From positions 1 to 64,000 of the forward strand of contig JABDCJ010000005.1 in assembly GCA_013288145.1 (NCBI GenBank): DNA of 64,000 nucleotides. The letters are read 5' to 3'. The notes under the pieces are model-generated. The model searched no databases and was not told the origin of the DNA. It saw only the letters and a list, made by a program, of their open reading frames with translations. Below are positions 1-8,298 of the stretch, one piece after another. This stretch comes from Nitrososphaerota archaeon (GTDB lineage: Archaea; Thermoproteota; Nitrososphaeria; Nitrososphaerales; CADDZS01). The position numbers and the translations under genes were made by a program. Every line of letters begins with the position of its first letter. Positions within the stretch are counted from its first letter, which is position 1.

Positions 1-127
1 TGAGGATTAACAAAATAAATCCGGTTGCTAAGCCCGCAAAAGTCACTCCAAGTAGCCAAGATACTTCCTTCCTGCTCATATTTTCGGAGCGTGGATCAGC
101 TTCAGATTCCGACAAGGGAAAATGCAA
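1..127 (-). CDS. Partial small membrane protein, runs off the left edge
   Basis: This is the 5' part of a minus-strand gene whose 3' end lies outside the window. A TTG at 127 follows an AAGGAG-like site by about 4 nt, and an in-frame ATG lies at 79. Reading from the ATG gives MSRKEVSWLLGVTFAGLATG, a short basic/polar start followed by a hydrophobic membrane segment. The TTG would add a 16-residue acidic extension. The product is not recognised. It is followed upstream by other small membrane-protein genes on the same strand, so it may belong to the same respiratory neighbourhood. Confidence 0.5.
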   Translation of the reverse strand, partial: MHFPLSESEADPRSENMSRKEVSWLLGVTFAGLATGFILLIL

Positions 128-159
128 AATTCTCCTTTCTGAGAGATAATATACCATAG

Positions 160-336
160 CTATCTTGAGAATGATAGCGCGAGAATCAACACAACCACAG
201 CAACTATCGTGCCTAAACCGATCACAATTGGTGGAAGCTCATCGATTCCGTAGGAATTGTAAACGACAAGAAAAGTAAGAGCGAGCATGACTCCGCCGAG
301 AAGGAACGAGAGATAACCGACGAAGGTCGATCTCAT
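160..336 (-). CDS. 58-residue two-TM membrane protein
   Basis: An ATG at 336 opens a 58-codon frame ending in TAG. The product starts MRSTFVGYLSFLLGGVMLAL and contains two hydrophobic helices separated by a short loop (NSYGIDELPP), ending SFSR. It resembles the small protein encoded at 2364-2510/2575: both have a basic RS start, an aromatic GY-x-S-x-L segment, a loop with acidic residue and proline, then a second helix. That makes a duplicated family of tiny membrane proteins flanking the heme-protein gene plausible. No known family is recognised; a role as an accessory subunit of a respiratory complex is only an inference from position. Confidence 0.5.
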   Translation of the reverse strand: MRSTFVGYLSFLLGGVMLALTFLVVYNSYGIDELPPIVIGLGTIVAVVVLILALSFSR

Positions 337-372
337 TTGAAAGGCATCTTGATTATGACCATAATTTATATT

Positions 373-903
373 TTATCCGGTCGAGTTCCCAACATTTATT
401 TGCAATATTACTCCCCACACCTCTGAAGAATTTCTCGAATCAACTGCTGAGATAACCAGAGTGTAAAAGCCAATCCTCGCACTAGAAGAAACCATCAAAG
501 AAACGGTAGTATTCTGGTGACTGCCTGCACTTATGATAAGGTTAAACGGATTAAAGCGGCACGTTATAGTCGAGTTCTCGCCTGCGGCCAGTGTCCCAGA
601 GATACTCGATAGAGAGAACGACCTGAACTGCATAAACAGGTTCACATCGACTGTCGGGTAAATCTGAACTACAAAGTTTCGAGTCTCTCCGGAGGACAAA
701 TTCAAGGGAGTATTCACTCCACCCTGAGCAGTTTGCCGATACAGGCTGGGAACGATTATGTCCACAATCGGCTCTTGCGAAAATGAGCTCGAAGAGTTTA
801 CGTTCTGGTCATGATTGATCGAAAAATCATAGATCGCGACGGAAGCGATGATTACTACAAGCAACACGATTATGATGGTTGCGATTCTCTCGAACTTGTT
901 CAA
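373..903 (-). CDS. Membrane-anchored secreted beta-sandwich protein, unknown function
   Basis: The 176-residue product starts with MNKFER and a strong N-terminal hydrophobic helix (about residues 8-27) that would act as an uncleaved anchor or signal. The exported part is Ser/Thr/Asn-rich and alternates hydrophobic residues in a beta pattern (NFVVQIYP, STITCRFNP, TTVSLMVSS, FYTLVISAV), as in Ig-like or CARDB-like domains, and has several N-x-S/T sequons. It lies 37 nt downstream of the heme-binding protein gene on the same strand and is probably cotranscribed with it. A partner role for that cytochrome is possible but unproven. Confidence 0.6.
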   Translation of the reverse strand: MNKFERIATIIIVLLVVIIASVAIYDFSINHDQNVNSSSSFSQEPIVDIIVPSLYRQTAQGGVNTPLNLSSGETRNFVVQIYPTVDVNLFMQFRSFSLSSISGTLAAGENSTITCRFNPFNLIISAGSHQNTTVSLMVSSSARIGFYTLVISAVDSRNSSEVWGVILQINVGNSTG

Positions 904-940
904 ATCAACTGTTAAACGTGATCGTGCAAAGTCAAAGTAT

Positions 941-2290
941 TCATCGCAGAATATCTATAAGGTTTAGCCGCAACTTATGCGGCAACTTGGATCTGACCCT
1001 AGGGGAATCTTGAAGCATTAGTCTGTAAAATGAGGTCAGAATACAGAAAAGAAGCAATATTATTGAACTTGAGAGAGCAAAACCGTTTGCCTGTAAAATC
1101 GATCCATACTGGTTGCTGTAATTGACATATCCAGGAGTACCCTGAAAGTTCAACCTCCACCAGAATGATACACTTCCATAGTAAAGAAGATAGGTTTCGC
1201 TCGCACGACCCTGATTAATCTGAAACGCGATATAATAGTTGGCCGGATTTCCAGAGTCCAGCTGAACCTGAAATGCGTTTTCTCCGAATTGGGGCGAAGT
1301 GGTCAAGTCCCTTACGTACTCCACTGTCCAGCTATTCGCACCAGAATTGTAAAGGCCCTTTGCTTGGACTTCAAACGGATTCCAGAGATTTGTGACTGAA
1401 CCAATGCTCGAAAGATTGTTTGTCTCCAAGGAGGGATTGTTGAGGTATAGAAAATCAGAAGAGTTCGGCAGGCCGCCCAGCTGATAATATCCTGATGCGT
1501 TCAGGTACCCGTCCATCGCGTAAGACGCTCTCGGCGAAAGCCCAAAAGAAGCAGTGCTCAATGATGAACTATTTGGAAACTTTAGACCAGGGTAGCCTGC
1601 GTCCTGAGTTGCATTGTCTGTGGGATTGCTCGACCAAGTCCAGAGTTCTGCCTGTCCGCCCGAACCCGTATCAAGAGCGCCAGGAGTTCCCATCACCAGT
1701 TTTGGTTTGTACGAGACAGCATACCAAGCATCCGTATTAGCACCAGGCGAAATGCCAAGAAGGACATTTGCTTGCTCAGGGTAGGTGTAAGTAGCTCCAG
1801 TCGCAAGCGGCAGGGTTCCCATATCCTGTGGATAAATGTTCCCAAAACAAGAAGAAAACTGGTTAGTGCACGATGAATTCTGGTATGCTTGCATTACTTC
1901 TCCGTTTGGATAAGCTGTATTGTTCACAAAAACAGGTGTGGGAGAGGAATAACTGGGTCCTGAGCCGTAATTTGAAAATTTCATTTTGACCAGGAGCTCC
2001 GGATTTGCGGTCGCTGAAGTCCAAGCAATCTGAACATTAACAGACTGGGTCGCCCCCGAAGGCGCATAGTTAGACGAAGGAATTAACGGAACAGTTGTAG
2101 AGGGTACGTTGGACCAAAAGCCCTCTCCCCCGGGATTCGAAAAATCCGGAACACCGCTTACTTTGGAAACGTAAAAAGTGTTGATCTGATTTGATGCTGA
2201 GTTTATCAGAAATGACAAACTGAAAAAAATTAGGGCAAGTGAGATCACAATTGCCATTCCAATGAAAAAGTACTTTGTGGTAAGTCGCAA
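941..2290 (-). CDS. Membrane-anchored heme-binding protein, ethylbenzene dehydrogenase gamma / CbsA-like
   Basis: The 449-residue product has an N-terminal signal/anchor helix (about residues 8-30), a large extracytoplasmic beta-rich domain, and a C-terminal membrane helix (about 400-422) followed by a basic tail. The domain begins with GFWSNVPSTTVPL and later has WTVEYVRDL and NYYIAFQINQG. These are the spacing and sequence types seen in the heme-binding domain of ethylbenzene dehydrogenase gamma and DMSO-reductase-like cytochromes, to which the archaeal cytochrome b558/566 (CbsA) belongs. Many N-x-S/T sequons suggest heavy glycosylation, as known for CbsA. Its position near the oxidase operon suggests a role in feeding electrons to the terminal oxidase. 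Heme ligands cannot be assigned with certainty from sequence alone. Confidence 0.6.
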   Translation of the reverse strand: MRLTTKYFFIGMAIVISLALIFFSLSFLINSASNQINTFYVSKVSGVPDFSNPGGEGFWSNVPSTTVPLIPSSNYAPSGATQSVNVQIAWTSATANPELLVKMKFSNYGSGPSYSSPTPVFVNNTAYPNGEVMQAYQNSSCTNQFSSCFGNIYPQDMGTLPLATGATYTYPEQANVLLGISPGANTDAWYAVSYKPKLVMGTPGALDTGSGGQAELWTWSSNPTDNATQDAGYPGLKFPNSSSLSTASFGLSPRASYAMDGYLNASGYYQLGGLPNSSDFLYLNNPSLETNNLSSIGSVTNLWNPFEVQAKGLYNSGANSWTVEYVRDLTTSPQFGENAFQVQLDSGNPANYYIAFQINQGRASETYLLYYGSVSFWWRLNFQGTPGYVNYSNQYGSILQANGFALSSSIILLLFCILTSFYRLMLQDSPRVRSKLPHKLRLNLIDILR

Positions 2291-2363
2291 GGATGGCTTT
2301 TTTTGAAAAATGAAAGACTACATATAAATCTTGATTTTTTTGCTATAGAAGAAAAGATCCTGC

Positions 2364-2510
2364 TTAGATTACGATTCTCTTGTTCAGGATAACGAAACCG
2401 GCTATCCCGATAATTACGACAACTCCCAGACTAGCCGGCAGGTAATACTGAGCCGGCAATTCACTATTTATCAGATATATTAGTCCGGCAGCTAGTACTG
2501 TCAAACTCAT
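2364..2510 (-). CDS. Small two-TM membrane protein, 5' end uncertain (possible frameshift)
   Basis: The intact part starts at ATG 2510 and gives 48 residues (MSLTVLAAGLIYLINSELPA and onward) with two membrane helices. The same frame continues upstream as KKRSIVFQGYFSVL, which matches the start of the 58-residue paralogue at 160-336 but has no ATG, GTG or TTG beyond a GTG two codons upstream of the ATG. An ATG at 2575 (MRRIISPRKK) enters this frame only if the seven-A run near 2547-2553 had one more A. The gene is therefore either short, starts at an unusual codon, or has a single-base slip. Function unknown. Confidence 0.45.
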   Translation of the reverse strand: MSLTVLAAGLIYLINSELPAQYYLPASLGVVVIIGIAGFVILNKRIVI

Positions 2511-2623
2511 TAACACGCTAAAGTATCCTTGAAAGACGATGGACCTTTTTTTCTTGGGCTTATTATGCGGCGCATTACTTACCAGGGGAAATGGCCCAAT
2601 AATGAAATCAAAACTTCTCTAAG

Positions 2624-2633
2624 TTTAAATATT
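2624..2633. promoter_or_regulatory. TATA-like box in a divergent intergenic region
   Basis: The AT-rich stretch TTTAAATATT lies 28 nt upstream of the ATG at 2661 and about 50 nt upstream of the minus-strand ATG at 2575. It reads as an archaeal TATA box on both strands. The spacing fits a very short leader for the plus-strand gene. Confidence 0.45.
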
Positions 2634-2660
2634 TCCCGAACGGATGCTTCTATTCAACCG

Positions 2661-2858
2661 ATGTTCCTGCCTTTCCTAGCCATCCCAGCGCCAACCTTCA
2701 GCGAATTTGGAATCTGGTATTTTGTCTTCGGATTGTTTGTTGCACTTGGCTTCATAATGCTCGGGTTCATTCTGTTGGCGGATCCCGACTCGCAATATGA
2801 TATAGAATCGATCGCTGACGTGCCAGATGATGCTGTAATCAGCCAAAAATCTGGCTGA
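2661..2858 (+). CDS. Small membrane protein, single TM with acidic C-terminus
   Basis: The ATG at 2661 gives 65 residues: a short N-terminus (MFLPFLAIPAPTFSEFG), one long hydrophobic helix (about residues 18-42) and an acidic, soluble tail (DPDSQYDIESIADVPDD). An in-frame ATG exists further upstream, but the TATA-like box at 2624-2633 places transcription start close to 2655, so the internal ATG is preferred. No family is recognised. Its location opposite the heme-protein gene and beside the oxidase block suggests a membrane accessory role, which is inference only. Confidence 0.5.
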   Translation: MFLPFLAIPAPTFSEFGIWYFVFGLFVALGFIMLGFILLADPDSQYDIESIADVPDDAVISQKSG

Positions 2859-2877
2859 TACCATTCCTTCGTGCGCT

Positions 2878-3651
2878 CTAGACTTTTCCCTGCGCTTTAT
2901 TTTTCGCAATCGAAGAGTTCGTTCGATTTGCGAGTGGATTTTCGTCAGTTTTGTTCTTTTTTAAATAGTACCTTCTCACAGCGTAAAATAATGCTCCTGC
3001 GAATGCCCATCCTACCACAAAAACCGCGATTATTGGCAAAGTTGCATTGGCTGGAGATTGAAGGGCGAGTGGTTGAGCAATGTTTGACTTAGTCAGTTGT
3101 AGTTCAGCAGCTGATCCTGACATTTGGAGAGCGAGTCCGGTAGCATTGTCAAACCAGAAATCCAGGACTGAACCGTTAACTCCTGTGCCTTGGTATTCTA
3201 CAGAGTTGAATATTCCCGCCGGCACAGTAATCTCGGAGCTGCCTACATAGTTGCAACTAATATTTTGAAAGTTAATTTGGCGGAAAAAGTCAGCTGGAGA
3301 AACTGCTGGGAAGTATTTTGGAGAGGATGACTGATCGGTAAGAATCAAAGAGACGTTTGATGTCGGTATACCAACTTCGGTACCGAGAGAGAGATTACCG
3401 GTAACTTCGAGAGTCATTGAACCGTTGGGAAAAACCCCGGACACGAAATATGAGATGTTCCCCGAGACTCCGCTCATGAACGCAATAAATCCGCCATCGC
3501 CGGCGTAATTCGCAAATGCTCCTGTAGTGGCAAAGGGAGGCAATGCTACGGAGTAAGCTGGCCGAAGTGTCACACAACTCAAAATGGCCACCCCCAGTAC
3601 GATCAGGGCGAGTGAGATACCGAATGAATTATTGGTTGTTCTAACCTTCAT
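2878..3651 (-). CDS. Secreted protein with N-terminal signal and C-terminal anchor
   Basis: The 257-residue product has a signal-like helix at about residues 10-35, an extracytoplasmic beta-rich domain with many N-x-S/T sequons, and a C-terminal membrane helix (about 205-227) followed by a strongly basic cytoplasmic tail (RRYYLKKNK and later KNKAQGKV). The single-domain ectodomain with a small-residue-rich core resembles archaeal surface or periplasmic-like proteins, but no family is recognised. The signal plus stop-transfer topology matches the heme-binding protein at 941-2290, so both would face the cell exterior near the oxidase. Confidence 0.6.
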   Translation of the reverse strand: MKVRTTNNSFGISLALIVLGVAILSCVTLRPAYSVALPPFATTGAFANYAGDGGFIAFMSGVSGNISYFVSGVFPNGSMTLEVTGNLSLGTEVGIPTSNVSLILTDQSSSPKYFPAVSPADFFRQINFQNISCNYVGSSEITVPAGIFNSVEYQGTGVNGSVLDFWFDNATGLALQMSGSAAELQLTKSNIAQPLALQSPANATLPIIAVFVVGWAFAGALFYAVRRYYLKKNKTDENPLANRTNSSIAKNKAQGKV

Positions 3652-3790
3652 TGCATCATCTTTCTATATGGTCCAAGCCACCAACTGATGATGGATCATA
3701 TCGTAAAACGAAAGCGCGAATGAGCCTAATAACAAAATTAGTTGGTTAGAATTTAGGTAAGGCTTCAAATCTATATTTTGTAAGAACATC

Positions 3791-4015
3791 TTAAGACGGG
3801 TTGCCCTTTACGGGCTCACGCGACGACCATGCTCCTATGAAAAACTGCAGAAACAAGAGCATTGCGCCGGCAATGGAAAGATATGAGACATTTGAAATCA
3901 GACCGTATCTACTTGCCGGGTCTGTCTGGTAGAGGTAGTATAGCGGAAGCATGCCTCCAACGTAGATTATTGAAGCAATAATCCAGACGTGATCTTTCCA
4001 ACCGCTGTACTCCAT
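3791..4015 (-). CDS. Small two-TM protein at the end of the oxidase operon
   Basis: This 74-residue product (MEYSGWKDHVWIIASIIYVG and onward) has two hydrophobic helices at about residues 9-27 and 42-63 and a short polar end. Its ATG is preceded by GAGGTTGATC, a good match to the archaeal Shine-Dalgarno sequence, and it starts 12 nt after the stop of the 59-residue gene upstream. The arrangement as the fourth gene of a subunit II - subunit I - small protein - small protein operon suggests a small oxidase subunit, by analogy with the tiny extra subunits of archaeal and ba3-type oxidases. No specific family is identified. Confidence 0.65.
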   Translation of the reverse strand: MEYSGWKDHVWIIASIIYVGGMLPLYYLYQTDPASRYGLISNVSYLSIAGAMLLFLQFFIGAWSSREPVKGNPS

Positions 4016-4027
4016 TTAGATCAACCT

Positions 4028-4207
4028 CTAATCTCCGTACCAGAGGAAAGTTCCGCCAACCATCGAAATCGCCCCTCCAATCATCATAAGCTGAACTCCA
4101 CTTTGATCCTCGAAGAATCCCTGACTTAGCGCTCCTCCGATCGCTGTAACCCAGAACGCAGCTGCAACTAGAAGCAGGACCCACCCAATAATTCTGTAAG
4201 TTTTCAA
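4028..4207 (-). CDS. 59-residue two-TM oxidase-operon protein
   Basis: A TTG at 4207, 10 nt after the subunit I stop codon, opens a 59-codon frame ending in TAG at 4028. The product begins LKTYRIIGWVLLLVAAAFWV (Met first when initiated), then a short loop with FFEDQSGVQ and a second Gly/Met-rich helix ending WYGD. Close spacing to both neighbours on the same strand indicates cotranslation in the oxidase operon. It is likely a small integral subunit or assembly factor; sequence alone does not say which. Confidence 0.6.
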   Translation of the reverse strand: MKTYRIIGWVLLLVAAAFWVTAIGGALSQGFFEDQSGVQLMMIGGAISMVGGTFLWYGD

Positions 4208-4217
4208 AATAAAATCA

Positions 4218-5972
4218 TCAAGGTTTATTCTCTAATGAACTTCCAGATCCTTTTCTGAACTGTTCCATTCGCTTGCTAATTTTTTCGAAGAAACTTTGGC
4301 CTGCTTTCACCGGAGGCGGTTCGATAATTTCGATGTATTCTGGAGGAGGTTCCGGGGTGATAGTTTGCAAACCGACCGGGTATGGTAGCCTCGAATAGAT
4401 TATTGCCGGGTTGTGAGTACCTTCGTTAATTCTGGCTTGTTCCTCCAAAGCGAGACCCGAAATGACCCACCTCGGAGTTATTTTTGGCGTGATGGGTTCT
4501 CCGAACCTCCAAGTCATCAACATGTTTGTCCCAAAAGCGACAACAGACAACGCAGCGAGCCATGCTCCGATCATCGCCATCTGGAACCATGGTTCGTAAA
4601 TTGAAAACCACGCGATTTCTCTTCTCACGAGGCCCATCGCTCCTTGGACTTTGAACGCGGCTTCAAGAGCGCCCATTCCTACTGTCCATCCTACAAAGTG
4701 AAACTTCGCAAGTCCAGGAGAGTACAGTTTTCGACCAAGCAGTTCAGGCGCAGTGAAGTACAAGACTGCAAAAAAGGTGCCGAGCGTGAATGTAGCCATC
4801 ATGAAGTGGATATGTCCCGGTATCCACATCGTATTGTGAACTGTGAAGTCCGCTGCTGGAATCGGCTGAAGAGGCTCTGCAGTTGCTCCGCCCACTATGT
4901 TTCCTGCAATTGCGGTGACGAGGAAGAGAAGACTCGCGTCCCAACGAGGTTTTGAATACTTCAAAGTAATCAAAATAAGAGTCCACAGCAATACAAATGG
5001 AACAGCTATGATCTCTGTTGCAACCTGAGCGAAAACATCCCGCACCCAGATTGGAATCGGATCTTCTGCCATGTGATGAACGTAGACCGACATCGTTAGG
5101 ACAAACAAGATGGCTATGATGTACCGCACCATTTTCTCACTGTATATTGGCCTTTTTGCGTAGATTGTGGCAAACCATACCGTGAGACCTCCAACCAAGA
5201 ATGCACCAAAGTAAACCAAAGGATGACTTTCAAACCAGAAAGCTGCTCGAAAGACCTCGACATTGGGAATGGCAAAAATGTTCAGATTGAACCCGCCGAG
5301 CGGCGATAAGATAGTCCAGAAAATCGCGGACAGAACTGTTATGATTCCGATGCCCATAGCGACGCAATCCATAACTATGAAAGAGACGGGCAGAGCGAAC
5401 TTTTCATTAGGTCGTTTGTCGATGTATGCAGTTGCTAGCAGCGCGATGATCAGAAATTCGTCGCCGACAAATTGGACTGCTTCAGCAACGTAAAACGAAG
5501 AGGGGTTCTTCAGAGGAATAAGAAAGGTAAACATGTACTGTGAATTTGATCCTATTACCATCAAAAGGCCCGCGACAACTAGCCAGTGTCCTAAATTTGC
5601 AAGCCACGGCACCGCCAGTTTCTTCGTACCACGGATGAGCGGTACAACGTAATACGCTATCGAGAAACCGGTAGTGAAAATTGTTCCGAAAAACATCACG
5701 ACAGCGTGATAGGTCATCATTTGGAAGTAAGCGATTGTCGAATAGCCGAGCTCTTCAAGTGGAAGGAGGTTTCCTGTAAAGGAAAATCCGGCTTGTGTCC
5801 TCAGCTCCAGACCGAAAGACCCGGCGACGAACAGCCATATCATTCCGAAGCAGAATAGTTTCAGAGAAAAGTGGGTGTAGGTCTTGCTGTAAAAAATGTC
5901 CTTGACTATTCCAAATACCGTCGTCGGACCCTCGTGCTCCGGCTGGCTGTGTTGAACTGGTTCTTCGGTCAA
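4218..5972 (-). CDS. Heme-copper terminal oxidase subunit I
   Basis: This 584-residue membrane protein reduces O2 to water at the heme/CuB site. The ligand set is complete: His89 (TYHAVVMF) and His389 for the low-spin heme, His387 for the high-spin heme, and His250, His299 and His300 for CuB. Tyr254 in HPLVYF is positioned for the His-Tyr crosslink. HPLVY instead of HPEVY, and HNTMWIPGHIHF, resemble B-type (ba3-like) oxidases more than the mitochondrial A type. About 13 hydrophobic segments are followed by a long proline-rich cytoplasmic tail (EPPPEYIEIIEPPP). The start is TTG at 5972, 27 nt after the subunit II gene. Confidence 0.93.
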   Translation of the reverse strand: MTEEPVQHSQPEHEGPTTVFGIVKDIFYSKTYTHFSLKLFCFGMIWLFVAGSFGLELRTQAGFSFTGNLLPLEELGYSTIAYFQMMTYHAVVMFFGTIFTTGFSIAYYVVPLIRGTKKLAVPWLANLGHWLVVAGLLMVIGSNSQYMFTFLIPLKNPSSFYVAEAVQFVGDEFLIIALLATAYIDKRPNEKFALPVSFIVMDCVAMGIGIITVLSAIFWTILSPLGGFNLNIFAIPNVEVFRAAFWFESHPLVYFGAFLVGGLTVWFATIYAKRPIYSEKMVRYIIAILFVLTMSVYVHHMAEDPIPIWVRDVFAQVATEIIAVPFVLLWTLILITLKYSKPRWDASLLFLVTAIAGNIVGGATAEPLQPIPAADFTVHNTMWIPGHIHFMMATFTLGTFFAVLYFTAPELLGRKLYSPGLAKFHFVGWTVGMGALEAAFKVQGAMGLVRREIAWFSIYEPWFQMAMIGAWLAALSVVAFGTNMLMTWRFGEPITPKITPRWVISGLALEEQARINEGTHNPAIIYSRLPYPVGLQTITPEPPPEYIEIIEPPPVKAGQSFFEKISKRMEQFRKGSGSSLENKP

Positions 5973-5999
5973 CTAGAATCGATCCAATTTCTTGTACGA

Positions 6000-6602
6000 C
6001 TATGAAAGTGTCCCATTGAGAATAGGAGGAACATTGCTATTCATTTGCTGCTTTTGGAGAGCAAGTCCCGTAGAATTATTGGGGACGATAAAAATAATAG
6101 CATCCATCCAGGGATGCCCTAAACCCGATGCGGCTACTCCACAGTATTCAGAGCATTGAACGTGGTAGAGTGACTCTCCGGCCGTGAAGGCAGTTGCAGT
6201 CGGCTGAAAATTCCAAACAACATAATCTATGTAACCGGGGACAGCCATCACCCCAAACTGAAAGCCCTGACTTGTCCACTGGCCCGCGGTGTTAACGTAA
6301 AATCCGTGAGTTACGTCAGCAGACCTGACTATAAACAGCACAGGAATATTCGCAAGAACTATGGTAGCGCCGGGAGAGCCTGCAACATGAGGATAGAACA
6401 GAAACTGCCACTGCTCGCAAGTAACAAAAACCACTTGATAAGGTCCTTCAATTTGCGGGCGATCAGCCTGTGCTACTCCCTCGCCCACGTTGTTTGCTTG
6501 AATGTAGTTAGGCGCATCGTACGGAGTGTAGACGACTTCGAGGACCAGGACAGTCATGAAAAGAATTATTGTCCAAGCAAGCAATACTGTACGTCTTTTC
6601 AA
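6000..6602 (-). CDS. Cytochrome oxidase subunit II with CuA site
   Basis: The 200-residue protein has a single N-terminal membrane helix (about residues 6-25), as expected for a B-type oxidase, and an external cupredoxin domain. The binuclear CuA ligands are all present: His99 (DVTHGFYV), Cys150, Glu152 (backbone), Cys154 (CSEYC), His163 and Met166 (GHPWM). It accepts electrons from an external donor, plausibly a cupredoxin such as those at 9.5 and 11.7 kb, and passes them to subunit I. It is the first gene of the oxidase operon and has a TATA-like box about 30 nt upstream of the ATG, so the transcript is nearly leaderless. Confidence 0.93.
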   Translation of the reverse strand: MKRRTVLLAWTIILFMTVLVLEVVYTPYDAPNYIQANNVGEGVAQADRPQIEGPYQVVFVTCEQWQFLFYPHVAGSPGATIVLANIPVLFIVRSADVTHGFYVNTAGQWTSQGFQFGVMAVPGYIDYVVWNFQPTATAFTAGESLYHVQCSEYCGVAASGLGHPWMDAIIFIVPNNSTGLALQKQQMNSNVPPILNGTLS

Positions 6603-6621
6603 AGTCCTGATGCCCCTGATT

Positions 6622-6639
6622 GATGAATATTAATAGATT
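6622..6639 (-). promoter_or_regulatory. TATA-like box of the oxidase operon
   Basis: On the minus strand the segment ATCTATTAATATTC lies about 25-35 nt upstream of the subunit II ATG at 6602. That is the normal archaeal distance from TATA box to transcription start for a leaderless or short-leader mRNA. Confidence 0.45.
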
Positions 6640-6682
6640 TTTCGGGTTTTTCCCCGGGAACCCTGTTTCTTTGTTTTGAAGA

Positions 6683-7345
6683 CTATATCACATCTAGAAT
6701 CTTTAGAAACCATGAACCGGTTGCAACGATTCCAATCGCCCCAAAAAGCATCAGTGCAGATTCCATTTCCGTGTTTTGTAAAGCTGAATATGCGCTATAG
6801 AAATTCGGCCAAACAAGCATCATTGACCCCATCATACCCGCTGTCATGAATCCGAGAACCAATAGAGCCGCCTTAAATTTTCTCGGCACAGCCAAGAGTG
6901 AAGCGCCAAGAAGGCCTCCAGAGATTATATAGGATAAATGCTCGAAAACGTGAATGACCCCATTCGTTGCTGCAAGGTCAAAATTCGGAGGAAAGTGCCA
7001 GTAAGAGAAGACGATCGTAGGCAGCAATCCAGCAAAAATAAGTCCTTTAGTGCCAGTATTGAGTTCGATCAGTGAAACGTATACCTTCCAGATAGCGTAG
7101 GCCTTGAGTTTTATTTGCAACATTCTCGAAAGGAAAACTCTTTCAAGCCCAAACCCAAAAACTGCCGAAAAAACAAAGAGTCCTATATGCTGAAACATGT
7201 GGGCGGTCAAGTTATTATTTGCAATAGAATCAACAGGATTAGCCAAAAGGACCAACGTCCCGATCAAACCTAACAAGGAGAGTCGTAGATACCAGCTTCC
7301 GGCCTTAGATTCGATTCGCTTGTTGCCTTGATTAATATTAGTCAA
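6683..7345 (-). CDS. CtaG / DUF1404-like integral membrane protein
   Basis: The 220-residue protein has about six hydrophobic helices. Two conserved His pairs are visible: TAHMFQHIGLF (about residues 48-58) and IHVFEHLSY (about 131-139). His-x3-His patterns inside helices are typical of Caa3-type CtaG and related DUF1404 proteins, which are associated with copper insertion or assembly of terminal oxidases in bacteria and archaea. It lies directly upstream of the oxidase operon on the same strand, which supports an assembly role. Copper binding is inferred, not shown. Confidence 0.65.
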   Translation of the reverse strand: MTNINQGNKRIESKAGSWYLRLSLLGLIGTLVLLANPVDSIANNNLTAHMFQHIGLFVFSAVFGFGLERVFLSRMLQIKLKAYAIWKVYVSLIELNTGTKGLIFAGLLPTIVFSYWHFPPNFDLAATNGVIHVFEHLSYIISGGLLGASLLAVPRKFKAALLVLGFMTAGMMGSMMLVWPNFYSAYSALQNTEMESALMLFGAIGIVATGSWFLKILDVI

Positions 7346-7375
7346 ATTGTAAAGGATCCGGATTCCCGCTGCAAA

Positions 7376-8200
7376 TTAATACAAAACTTTCTCTGAATCT
7401 ATGAACCGAATAAATTTGTCATATCTCTTTCGGAAATCGTCCGAAACGAATCGCCGTATAACTGAACTAACTGGAATCTCGTTTGAGACGGAATAAAGAA
7501 CTGACCAGCACGCCCAATAATCTCCCAACAAATCAGAGCGAGCAGACTTTCTCTTCAACGACTTGAATGCCGCGTTGAGTTCGTTTATGATTGGTTGCAG
7601 CACGAATTTCCGCGAGATCCGAGGTTCAATGAGTAGCATCTCTTTTACTTCTCGGAGCAATTCGGCAAGATGGTTTCTCTTTTCATCTGCAGTGTCCTGT
7701 TTATTGTCTGACTTGGTCAGAGATTGAATTCTAGACGATCGTTGGAGGAAATCAACCCCGGAGATTTTTTTCCTAACATGGCGTGGATTGTGCTGCTCGG
7801 ACTCTCGAACGATCCATCTACTCTGTCTCAGATCATTTTCTAAAATATCCCGACGCGAAGCCAAGATGTTCTTTTCAGTTGAACTTTTAGTTGCACCCGT
7901 TCTTTTTTCATTGTTCTTTGTCTCAGACCTTTTCCTTGCCAGTTCCGAATCCTCTGGCTTTTCTCGAGTTTTGAATTTGGAATATTTCTCCCAAGCGAGA
8001 ATGCCTGGAACCACTGAGAGATTAGCGACGAGCATGATAGATTGAATCAACATTATTCCGAAAAAATATAGCGCGATAACAGCCGACAGGGCGCACAACC
8101 CGATCAGCATGATCCTTTGATTGAATTCATTTTTCGGTGATTCTGGCACGCCTTTACTGGCTTTTCCTAGGCTGCTGAGGAGGTACTTAAGCTTGCCCAA
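7376..8200 (-). CDS. Two-TM protein with large charged cytoplasmic domain
   Basis: The 274-residue product has two adjacent hydrophobic helices near residues 28-65, then a long, highly charged, low-complexity region rich in Lys, Arg, Glu and Ser (about 70-165), and a helical C-terminal domain (about 170-270) with aromatic residues (LLGDYWACWSVLYSV). No catalytic motif or family is recognised. It is separated from the CtaG-like gene by about 30 nt, so it may be cotranscribed. The C-terminal helical part could be a protein-binding module. It diverges from the CPTC membrane protein gene. Confidence 0.6.
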   Translation of the reverse strand: MGKLKYLLSSLGKASKGVPESPKNEFNQRIMLIGLCALSAVIALYFFGIMLIQSIMLVANLSVVPGILAWEKYSKFKTREKPEDSELARKRSETKNNEKRTGATKSSTEKNILASRRDILENDLRQSRWIVRESEQHNPRHVRKKISGVDFLQRSSRIQSLTKSDNKQDTADEKRNHLAELLREVKEMLLIEPRISRKFVLQPIINELNAAFKSLKRKSARSDLLGDYWACWSVLYSVSNEIPVSSVIRRFVSDDFRKRYDKFIRFIDSEKVLY

Positions 8201-8298
8201 AATAGAGTGGATCCGAATAGCTTAGATTTGCCTAGAAGAAAGTAAAGGAAAAAGTAAAAACACTCGAGATTCAGCGCAGGTTTCTGCGAGGGTACTAT

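Noticed and set aside
3909..4184. 91-codon minus-strand frame across the two small oxidase-operon genes
   Set aside because: It overlaps both better-supported small genes, which have proper membrane helices and start signals.
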